Of a DNA stretch of 21,313 bases, positions 15,600 to 21,313 are shown piece after piece. The notes under the pieces were generated by a model that was given only the letters and a program-made list of their open reading frames with translations, did not search any database and had not been told where the DNA came from. Source of the stretch: an uncultured Mycoplasmatota bacterium (GTDB lineage: Bacteria; Bacillota_I; Bacilli_A; RF39; UBA660). The stretch covers positions 1 through 21,313 of the forward strand of contig CAOKUH010000007.1 of NCBI GenBank assembly GCA_948472605.1, written 5' to 3'. A program made the translations under genes and the position numbers. Positions within the stretch are counted from its first letter, which is position 1; every line of letters begins with the position of its first letter.

Positions 15600-15628
15600 A
15601 TTTTAAAATACTAGGTATTGAATGTCAA
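15600..15628 (-). promoter_or_regulatory. Promoter of the lipoprotein gene
   Basis: A consensus TTGACA, 17 bp, then TAAAAT on the minus strand. The -35 box and the neighbouring plus-strand -35 box form an inverted repeat TGTCAAG/CTTGACA with a 7-base centre. Confidence 0.75.
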
Positions 15629-15637
15629 GTTTTAACC

Positions 15638-15666
15638 TTGACAAATGTTTATGAAAATGATAGTCT
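15638..15666 (+). promoter_or_regulatory. Promoter of the 547-residue membrane protein gene
   Basis: A consensus TTGACA, 17 bp, then TAGTCT with a TGA extended -10 on the plus strand, 29 bases before the ATG. Confidence 0.6.
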
Positions 15667-15694
15667 ATACCCCTAGAAAGATTGGAGATTTAGT

Positions 15695-17338
15695 ATGACT
15701 GATTGGAAATTAATTCAAAAAATAAATTTAACCACAGGTCAAAAAGGTTACGACTATAGAATTAAAAATTTAGAAGGAATATTCGATAAAATCGAAAATA
15801 TTTTTGATGTTTCTGAATATAAAAAAAGATTTTTAGACATCCAAAATAATGTAGAAAAAGATGATAAAGTTTCAAAGGATGATTTTTTGTCTTTAGAAAT
15901 GAAAGAAAATTGGGAAAATATAGTTTTTACTTCATATTTAAAAGAACTTGATGATTTACTTGTTGATTTAGAAGAGGAATATATACCATTTTATGAATTG
16001 TACTTATTGTATACAAAGATTAATATTAAAATAAATAGTATAAATAATAACAATATTGGAGAAATAATTCTAGATGCTAAAAGCTTACTTGATATTATGA
16101 ATAATTTAAATACTCATAATATTAAGGAAAAAAATGATTTATTTAACAACTCTTATGAAGTAATTTATAAAGTAATTATATATGAAGAAATATTTTTAAG
16201 AAGCGACTTATTAATGTACATAAAATCATTAAATATTCCAACAAATATTGAAAACATTGGGAGAATTTTATCTTATGATCTTAAATATTTAAACGATATT
16301 GATTTAATTGAAGATAATTTAAAAAATTTAAAAACAGAAGGTTTAGGATATGATTATTTAAATCCTGAAATTATTCGTATTATTTCAAGAAAAACTATTG
16401 GAGAAACTAATTCAGAATATCAAGAAAGAAAAAGAGAGGTAATTTCTAATGTTTCTTCAAAAATCAAAGAATTTTCTCATAAAAAAGACACTTTATTTTC
16501 TACGTATACTTTTGGAAATAAGGAAATAAAGGAATATTCCAAAAGAAAAGCTTTATTAACTGCTAAAATGTGTTCATTGTTTATTTTTCCTTTAACTACT
16601 TTATTAACTGGTAATATAATTGGTAAAAATGTTTCAAATAGAATTACAGAATATCAAACTATTACTAGAACTATTGATTTAAATACAGGAGAAATTATTG
16701 GAGAGCCAAATGAGGTTTATGATGATGAAGAAACTACATATGTTGCAACTATAATGGAATATAGTCCTTGGAGAGCAAATCCTACAGGTAGCGGCTATAT
16801 TAGCAACGTTACAGCTTATGAATATAAAGTACCAGAAAATGCGCCTGATGATTATCATATCTCCCAAAATGACTTAACAGGAAATATTTTAGAAAAATAT
16901 AAATTTGTTGAGCCTAAGAATGAGCTTGAAAAAAATGATAGTACTGAAGAATCTACTATTGTTGTTATTGAAACTTACCAAAATAAAAATGTTAATCGCA
17001 AGAGTACCAAATATATTATACCTTTTACTATTGGTGGAGCTCTTTTAGGACTTGCTATTGAGGCTATTTTAATTTTAACAAAGGTTTATGATTTTAAAGA
17101 AATCAAGAAAAGGTTTGAATATTTAAATAATGAATTACAAAATTGTAAAGATAGAGCTAAAACTTTAAGAGAAGAAATTACAAAAATGAAAGATGAAGCC
17201 TTATTAATACAAGAAGAATATAATGGTGTTGTTCGTGATTATGGTTCATTAGGTGATGAGTTAGTTATTCCTGAAATTGATACATCTATGATTTATGGTA
17301 ATTCAAGAAAATTAGATAAGAAAAATAAAAATTTATAA
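15695..17338 (+). CDS. Unknown two-transmembrane protein with coiled-coil ends
   Basis: 547 residues from an ATG with GGAGA. Residues 1-285 are soluble and helical, with acidic/Lys-rich segments likely to form coiled coils. Membrane segment 1 is at about 291-311 (CSLFIFPLTTLLTGNIIG) and segment 2 at about 443-462 (PFTIGGALLGLAIEAILIL). Between them is a ~130-residue loop, probably outside the cell, with NPTGSGYISNVTAYEYKVP. After segment 2 comes a further coiled-coil stretch (about 470-515, RFEYLNNELQNCKDRAKTL). Both ends would be cytoplasmic, the loop facing the wall and the divergent lipoprotein. No enzyme motif is seen. I do not recognise the family; the shape suggests a membrane scaffold or signalling protein, but that is a guess. 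Confidence 0.78.
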   Translation: MTDWKLIQKINLTTGQKGYDYRIKNLEGIFDKIENIFDVSEYKKRFLDIQNNVEKDDKVSKDDFLSLEMKENWENIVFTSYLKELDDLLVDLEEEYIPFYELYLLYTKINIKINSINNNNIGEIILDAKSLLDIMNNLNTHNIKEKNDLFNNSYEVIYKVIIYEEIFLRSDLLMYIKSLNIPTNIENIGRILSYDLKYLNDIDLIEDNLKNLKTEGLGYDYLNPEIIRIISRKTIGETNSEYQERKREVISNVSSKIKEFSHKKDTLFSTYTFGNKEIKEYSKRKALLTAKMCSLFIFPLTTLLTGNIIGKNVSNRITEYQTITRTIDLNTGEIIGEPNEVYDDEETTYVATIMEYSPWRANPTGSGYISNVTAYEYKVPENAPDDYHISQNDLTGNILEKYKFVEPKNELEKNDSTEESTIVVIETYQNKNVNRKSTKYIIPFTIGGALLGLAIEAILILTKVYDFKEIKKRFEYLNNELQNCKDRAKTLREEITKMKDEALLIQEEYNGVVRDYGSLGDELVIPEIDTSMIYGNSRKLDKKNKNL

Positions 17339-17359
17339 AAATAAGTATTAATCGATAAA

Positions 17360-17398
17360 AACCCCGTTTCTATTTTGTTCAAGAAACGAGGTTTTTTT
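17360..17398 (+). terminator. Strong terminator after the 547-residue gene
   Basis: AACCCCGTTTC pairs with GAAACGAGGTT (one mismatch) around an 11-12 nt loop, then seven T. The reverse strand also ends in a T-run, so it may act on both strands. It marks the end of the ordinary region; 17399-17510 shows nothing I can name. Confidence 0.85.
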
Positions 17399-17510
17399 AC
17401 GAGTATGTGAAATTAAGTAGATATAATAAATTTATGTAATAAAGAAATAGTAACATAAATATTATTAACTTTAAAGCTGTTTTAATTAGAAACAAAACTT
17501 GATAACTAAT

Positions 17511-17996
17511 TTATTTTAGATTAATCTCATAATCAATATAATCTCCAGCAAATGGAAAATCATTATTTTTTCTTTTGTTAATTCTTTGAAAACCAACACT
17601 TTCATAATTTTTTTGAGCTGGTAAAGTTATTTCATTTGTTGTTACAATTATTTTTTTTACATCATTTGTTTTTATTCTTCGAATCGCTTCTTGAATCTGA
17701 ATTTTTCCATATCCTTTACCTTTATAATTAGAAATAATACAATTATGACCGATTAAAACATATTCTGGACTATTTCTAGGATCCCATGTTATATGACCAA
17801 CTGCAACATCATCAACTACTGTTATAAACCCATATTTGTCAGCAATTGTCTCTAGGTTTTCATAAAAAAAGTCATCATATTCTTTCCACATAGCACCCCA
17901 TCTTAACATGCAATTTTCATCAAATGAATAAGCATCTATTAGTTGATTATATAATGTTCCTTTAGGAAATTCACTTATTTTTTTAAATTCTATCAT
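17511..17996 (-). CDS. GNAT family N-acetyltransferase
   Basis: About 161 residues. The acetyl-CoA-binding motif A is seen near 92-112 (IISNYKGKGYGKIQIQEAIRR, with the R/Q-x-x-G-x-G/A-like KGKGYG). Preceding strands read YGFITVVDDVAVGHITWD, and the C-terminal NYESVGFQRI is typical of the fold. The substrate (small molecule, peptide or protein amine) cannot be told. A frame-extending GTG at 18005 lies within the ribosome binding site GAGTGAT; the ATG at 17996, 4 nt further, is the start. The gene appears intact, though it sits next to the decaying island and could be its cargo. Confidence 0.85.
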   Translation of the reverse strand: MIEFKKISEFPKGTLYNQLIDAYSFDENCMLRWGAMWKEYDDFFYENLETIADKYGFITVVDDVAVGHITWDPRNSPEYVLIGHNCIISNYKGKGYGKIQIQEAIRRIKTNDVKKIIVTTNEITLPAQKNYESVGFQRINKRKNNDFPFAGDYIDYEINLK

Positions 17997-18038
17997 AATT
18001 ATCACTCTTTAATGTTTCGTATTATTTGTTTTCTTTCA

Positions 18039-18227
18039 TTACCCACATGTGCAATTTTCATTTAATTCTAGATCTTTATAGATATTATTGATATGCCTAA
18101 CAATCACACTTCTATCAATATTAAGCAGAGTTGATAAAGCCTCAGCATTTAACTAAATATCTTCTTTTTTTAATAATACTTCTACTTTAATATTACCTTC
18201 TCCATCATTATAAAATATTTTTTTCAT
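18039..18227 (-). pseudogene. Degenerate fragment of a RhuM family gene
   Basis: Reading from ATG 18227, the frame gives IFYNDGEGNIKVEVLL, an in-frame TAG at 18155-18153, then LNAEALSTLLNIDRSVIVRH and NNIYKDLELNENCTCG before a TAA. It is clearly homologous, position for position, to residues ~11-75 of the larger RhuM gene at 19828-20709. The TAG stands where that copy has Trp (VWLNTEAL), a TGG-to-TAG change. Nothing after about residue 62 survives. The ATG overlaps the fic stop (ATGA), so rhuM was once coupled directly behind fic. It is a remnant, not a functional gene. Confidence 0.85.
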
Positions 18228-19138
18228 TTACAACTTAATATTTCTATGTCTAACTTTGTTATTAATTTAACAAAATATGTGTAATCACCAGTTGTATGAG
18301 CCTTATCTAAGGCTTCATAATATTCTAATCTATCTTCTTTTTTTATTATCACTGGATTATAACCATGATTCATTAAATCTAAATTCATAAGTAGCCTTGA
18401 TGTCCTACCATTACCATCTACAAATGGGTTAATTTTAACTAATTCCCCATGTAATAAAGCTGCCTGAATAATCGGATGGAAATTATTCCAATTTTCATAA
18501 TTTAAAACTAATTTTTCCATTAATTCTGGAACTTTCAAGTAATCAGATGGAATATGAGTAGCACCCTTTATAGTAACATTTTCTCTTCTATATTTCCCTG
18601 CATTTTCTTCATCAATATTTTTTTAAACTAATTGATGAATAACTTTGATATTCCATTCAGTAATTTGATTATTTTCTTTTACCAAATCATTTAAATATAA
18701 AATAGATTTCTCATGATTAATAGCCTCTAAATGCTCTTTTATTGATTTTCCTCCAACTGTAATTCCCTCTAATACTATTTGTGTTTCTCTAAGAGTCAAA
18801 GTGTTACCTTCTATACCATTACTATTATAGGTCCATTCAAGATTAATCGATTCTTCCAATGATCTTAAGGTTTCTTTCGGTATTGGTCTTTTATTATCTA
18901 ATTTTCTTTTTAATTGATCGACTTCATTAAAATAATTATTCTCTAAGTCAATAATAAATTCTGTAAAATCTGGTTTGATAACTCTTTTATCCACAGGCTT
19001 TACAGCATCAATCGGTATGTTCCAACTATTACCATTCTTAACAGCACCCTCAATTCTATCATCTTGTAATAATTGTCTTATTCTTCTTTCACTAATATTC
19101 CACTTTTTTACTGCATCTTTCGTAGTCATAAATTCCAT
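18224..19138 (-). pseudogene. HTH-Fic domain protein, broken by an in-frame stop
   Basis: One continuous frame of ~304 codons is interrupted only by TAA at 18625-18623, splitting it into 18623-19138 (171 codons) and 18224-18538. The N-terminal part has a helix-turn-helix (TTKDAVKKWNISERRIRQLL) and the Fic N-terminal helix with the inhibitory-type motif SNGIEG. After the stop, the frame resumes at once with KNIDEENAGKYRRENVTIKG, so a Leu TTA probably became TAA. The Fic core then reads INPFVDGNGRTSRLL. The family motif is HPFxDGNGRxxR, so the catalytic His is Asn here (AAC, 18430-18428). Fic enzymes transfer AMP or similar groups to proteins; this one is probably dead twice over. AGAGGTGA supports the start. 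The distal part could only be made by readthrough or a new start such as ATG 18538. Confidence 0.88.
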
Positions 19139-19159
19139 AACTTTTCACCTCTTTTACAT

Positions 19160-19188
19160 ATTATACCGTTATCGGTAGTTTCAATCAA
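19160..19188 (-). promoter_or_regulatory. fic promoter with possible operator
   Basis: TTGATT, 17 bp, then TATAAT on the minus strand, 22 bases before the fic ATG. An inverted repeat TACCG-ATAA-CGGTA (19164-19177) fills the spacer and touches the -10. A repressor bound there would block transcription. The HTH domain of the fic product is a natural candidate, but that is inference. Confidence 0.55.
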
Positions 19189-19261
19189 CCATATAAACAT
19201 TAGTTTTTAAATTTTATAATTTCATTTGTAGTTTCTGATTTTACACTCTTTTCTATTTTAA

Positions 19262-19399
19262 TCAATTAATAATTCTTTTATTAAGTATAATTTGAAATTC
19301 TGGAGATAGCCCACTCGCGAATTCAAAGGCAATGTCTGGATGGTCAAAAGTTCCTTTACTATATTTTCTGCTGTTATATCTTCTTTTTTCAATAAGATT
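19262..19399 (-). pseudogene. Fragment of a KilA-N domain gene
   Basis: The frame reads RRYNSRKYSKGTFDHPDIAF then EFASGLSPEFQIILNKRIIN and TGA. It matches the core of KilA-N DNA-binding proteins, whose usual text is close to GRYGGTFAHKDIAFEFASW followed by SPEFKLYLIKEF. One frame away the DNA still spells KLYLIKEL right after SPEF, so a single inserted base explains the divergence. The conserved Trp is Gly. No start codon or ribosome binding site remains. KilA-N genes are common in phages and mobile islands. Of the rest of the gap, 19189-19261 and 19400-19560 show nothing I can name. Confidence 0.65.
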
Positions 19400-19560
19400 T
19401 TACTTCATTTTCTTGGAATTTAAAAGAATGTTCACATATTTATTCAGTTTACATCCTTTATTTTTATGGCATTAAGCTATATTTTTAATTATTTGCAAAC
19501 AAATATAAATTTGTTAACATTTTTTGACTTTGCAAAATCCTTGTAAGCCCTTTATTTATC

Positions 19561-19656
19561 TCACTTTTTGCAGCAATTTTTGTACTTTTTGCCTGAATCA
19601 CAAGAAGTTGATTTTCCTATATTTTTAATACTTATAATATTTATAGAGTATAGCAT
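19561..19656 (-). pseudogene. SEC-C-like zinc-binding motif remnant
   Basis: A 31-codon frame beginning MLYSIN ends in IGKSTSCDSGKKYKNCCKK. The SEC-C motif (as at the SecA C-terminus) reads roughly CPCGSGKKYKKCC; here the first Cys is gone and the spacing is shortened. It directly follows the rhuM tail in the same frame. It is likely a relic of a SEC-C protein carried by the island; a tiny functional peptide is less likely. Confidence 0.4.
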
Positions 19657-19683
19657 ATTTTTATATATTATAAAATGTGCAAA

Positions 19684-19827
19684 CTACTTGTTTTCTATTT
19701 GTTTTGTTTCATTTAATAATCTATCAAAATCAGATACATAATTATTGTCTTGAATAATTTTGTATTTTTCATACTCACTTTCGGCCTTTTCTTTTGCCTG
19801 TTTGTGTGATATTTTACCTTTACCCTC
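19684..19827 (-). pseudogene. Untranslated C-terminal tail of rhuM
   Basis: Beyond the rhuM TAG (19830-19828) the same frame stays open for 47 codons to TAG at 19686-19684. It reads EGKGKISHKQAKEKAESEYE, then KYKIIQDNNYVSDFDRLL, which is the normal C-terminal text of RhuM family proteins. The first stop is therefore a nonsense mutation (or a readthrough site), not the natural end. Confidence 0.75.
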
Positions 19828-20709
19828 CTAAACATCATAATGAAATACTCTTAATGCGTTTTCTACTTCATTTTTCCAATCATTCATATACATTGGGATA
19901 TTTCTTTCAGCATTATTTTCGGCAATATCTAAAAATAAGTTGACTAAATTATTCAAGTTCTTAATTTCTTTTTCATCTAAATAATTTTTAGCAATTATAA
20001 CATCTGATTTAAGAATCCTACCATCAGGAGAATTTTCCCACGTAGTAAGTCCCATATTATCTTTTTTTGAATCAACTCTATTATATACAATTTCAGCAGC
20101 AGTCTTACCAGTGATAGCAAAGTGAAATTTATTTTGAATTGTTTTATAAAATGTTATTGCCATATCACTATCTTTATCATAATCAATTGAACATTCAGCA
20201 AATATATCAGTAATTTTTTGATAAAACATTCTTTCACTTGTTCGAATTAATTTAATTCTTTCAAGCAATCTTTTAAAATATTCTTGATCTGACTTTCTTG
20301 CTTTCATAAATCTTTCATCATTTAAAGCAAATCCTTGAACCATATAATCTTTAATTATTTTATTTGCCCAAGCTCTAAATTTAATTGCCTTTTTAGAATT
20401 AACTCTAAATCCAATAGAAATAATCATATCAAGATTGTAATAAGGATAAATTCTTTTTACATTTCGAGTTCCTTCTTTTTGAACTTGTGCAATTTTTGCA
20501 CAAGTTGACTTTTCTTCTAGTTCTTCATCTTTGTAAATGTTACTGATATGTTTTACAATTCCACTCCTATCAACATCAAAAAGAGTTGATAGTGCTTCAG
20601 TATTTAGCCAAACATCTTCGTTTTCTAATAATACTTCCACTTTAGTATTTCCATCTTCATCATTATAAAATAAAATATTTTTTTCATTACCAATTAATTT
20701 ATCATTCAC
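19828..20709 (-). CDS. rhuM: Virulence RhuM family protein, C-terminally truncated
   Basis: About 293 residues of the RhuM family (named after a Salmonella pathogenicity-island gene; molecular role unclear). The N-terminal region ILFYNDEDGNTKVEVLL...VWLNTEALSTLFDVDRSGI contains a helix-turn-helix-like segment. It is followed by the conserved EEKSTCAKIAQVQKEGTR, YPYYNLDMIISIGFRVNS, KAIKFRAWANKIIKDYMVQG and ITGKTAAEIVYNRVD. Family members usually reach about 340 residues; a TAG here removes the last ~47. A TTG at 20718 would add three residues but abuts the AAGGAG; the GTG at 20709 is correctly spaced. RhuM genes often travel with fic and mobile elements, as here. The product may still fold. 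Confidence 0.82.
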   Translation of the reverse strand: MNDKLIGNEKNILFYNDEDGNTKVEVLLENEDVWLNTEALSTLFDVDRSGIVKHISNIYKDEELEEKSTCAKIAQVQKEGTRNVKRIYPYYNLDMIISIGFRVNSKKAIKFRAWANKIIKDYMVQGFALNDERFMKARKSDQEYFKRLLERIKLIRTSERMFYQKITDIFAECSIDYDKDSDMAITFYKTIQNKFHFAITGKTAAEIVYNRVDSKKDNMGLTTWENSPDGRILKSDVIIAKNYLDEKEIKNLNNLVNLFLDIAENNAERNIPMYMNDWKNEVENALRVFHYDV

Positions 20710-20756
20710 TTTACGCAACTCCTTAACATTTTCTTATTAAGTAATTAACTAATCAT

Positions 20757-20785
20757 ATTATACTATTTTTGATATCACTTAACAA
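20757..20785 (-). promoter_or_regulatory. rhuM promoter
   Basis: TTGTTA, 17 bp, then TATAAT on the minus strand, about 48 bases before the GTG start and just after the integrase remnant ends. Confidence 0.6.
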
Positions 20786-20793
20786 TGATACTA

Positions 20794-21313
20794 CTAAAAT
20801 TTACCTACCATATTTATATCAATTTCTTTTTCTACAGACTCACTAATCTTAATTAAATCATTTGTAGTATTAATAACTTTCTGTTGTTTCAATCCTACTA
20901 TGACCTAATACTTTAGAAATGTCCTTTATTTCATTTCCATTTCTTAATGCTTTTGTAGCAAAGCTACCTCTTAAATCATAAAATCTGCTGTTAATTCCTT
21001 ATTCATGATGAATAATCTTAAATGGATATCTTATAATATCTGCTCCAGAATACGTTCCATCATTTCTACACTATTATTTTTAGAATAACTTTCCATAATT
21101 TTATATTCCACTAACTTACCAAATTTATTTTTTCCTTCTTTTAGAATATATTTTTTATATTTTTTTCTATATTGCTTTTTTAAATTATCTTGTATATCTT
21201 TATAAGCAATTAATATTGTATATAAACTATTACAATTATAAAATTTTCTTTGACTACTTGTGTAATTCTTTTAGAAAAATGTCATTGAATAAATAACAAA
21301 GAAAAATGTCATA
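20794..21313 (-). pseudogene. Tyrosine recombinase (integrase), decayed, cut by window edge
   Basis: Pieces read in order: SSQRKFYNCNSLYTILIAYK, then KNKFGKLVEYKI; after a frameshift near 21060, GTYSGADIIRYPFKIIHHE; TAA at 21001-20999; then RFYDLRGSFATKALRNGNEI and LGHSRIETTESY; then a stop or frameshift at 20872-20870, and NTTNDLIKISESVEKEI to TAG at 20796-20794. The catalytic Arg (LRGS), His-x-x-Arg (LGHSR) and Tyr (ESY) are still visible. This is the C-terminal half of a site-specific integrase of the type used by integrative elements and prophages. At least three lesions make it non-functional. Its place at the far end fits an element boundary, but no attachment site can be shown. Confidence 0.82.
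21273..21312. repeat. 13-bp direct repeat at the right edge
   Basis: AGAAAAATGTCAT occurs at 21273-21285 and 21300-21312, a 27-base period cut by the end of the window. It could be a small tandem duplication in the integrase remnant or the first copies of a longer array. Confidence 0.5.

Noticed and set aside
17399..17510. Search for an attachment site or RNA gene
   Set aside because: No tRNA-like fold, no repeat shared with the right edge, and no open frame with a ribosome binding site was seen.
18153..20001. Stop-codon reassignment in the island
   Set aside because: TAG stands for Trp in one place and probably Leu in another, and TAA also replaces Leu; no single recoding fits, and frameshifts are also present. 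Decay is simpler.

Overview
The window is AT-rich DNA from a low-GC Gram-positive-type bacterium. It has a cell wall: a FemX-like peptidoglycan branching enzyme is present. It uses the standard code, with TGA serving as a stop (femX ends in TGA, and prfB carries the RF2 TGA frameshift switch). Most ribosome binding sites match the 3' half of the extended Shine-Dalgarno (AGGTGAT) placed 4-5 nt from ATG. Gene content (whiA, DUF3048, secG, ftsH, yitT, rpsF-ssb-rpsR) fits a Bacillota lineage, perhaps an RF39-like or Erysipelotrichia-like gut group. That placement is inference from style and content, not from a marker tree.

Bases 1-9.3 kb. A partial unknown gene and whiA are followed (reading the minus strand backwards) by a small membrane protein and a DUF3048 YerB-like protein. 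Next is an RNA quality-control cluster, smpB and rnr, with a type IV prepilin-like gene between rnr and secG. EngB is divergent from a plus-strand femX, with well-formed back-to-back promoters. The operon rpsF-ssb-rpsR has a strong promoter, a leader hairpin that can hide the rpsF ribosome binding site, and a terminator.

Bases 9.4-14.8 kb form one minus-strand operon, prfB-yitT-tilS-ftsH. prfB is a single gene of about 360 codons read through a programmed +1 frameshift (AGGGAGG, 3 nt, CTT TGA C). ftsH ends in an unusual short tail resembling a SAP/Rho_N helix-extended-helix motif.

Bases 14.8-17.4 kb hold two divergent genes with no family I recognise: a lipoprotein, and a 547-residue two-membrane-segment protein with coiled-coil ends. 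They share a short intergenic region with back-to-back promoters.

Bases 17.5-21.3 kb hold a GNAT acetyltransferase and then a decaying mobile island. A rhuM fragment overlaps (ATGA) a fic gene that has an in-frame stop and lacks the catalytic His. Then come a KilA-N fragment, a SEC-C-like fragment, a nearly full-length rhuM cut by a TAG, and at the right edge a tyrosine integrase with several lesions. I see no CRISPR array, no tRNA or rRNA, and no complete insertion sequence. The best candidates for something new are the divergent 15-kb pair, the FtsH tail, the prepilin embedded beside rnr, and the RhuM-Fic island, which shows how such a module was arranged even though it is now broken.
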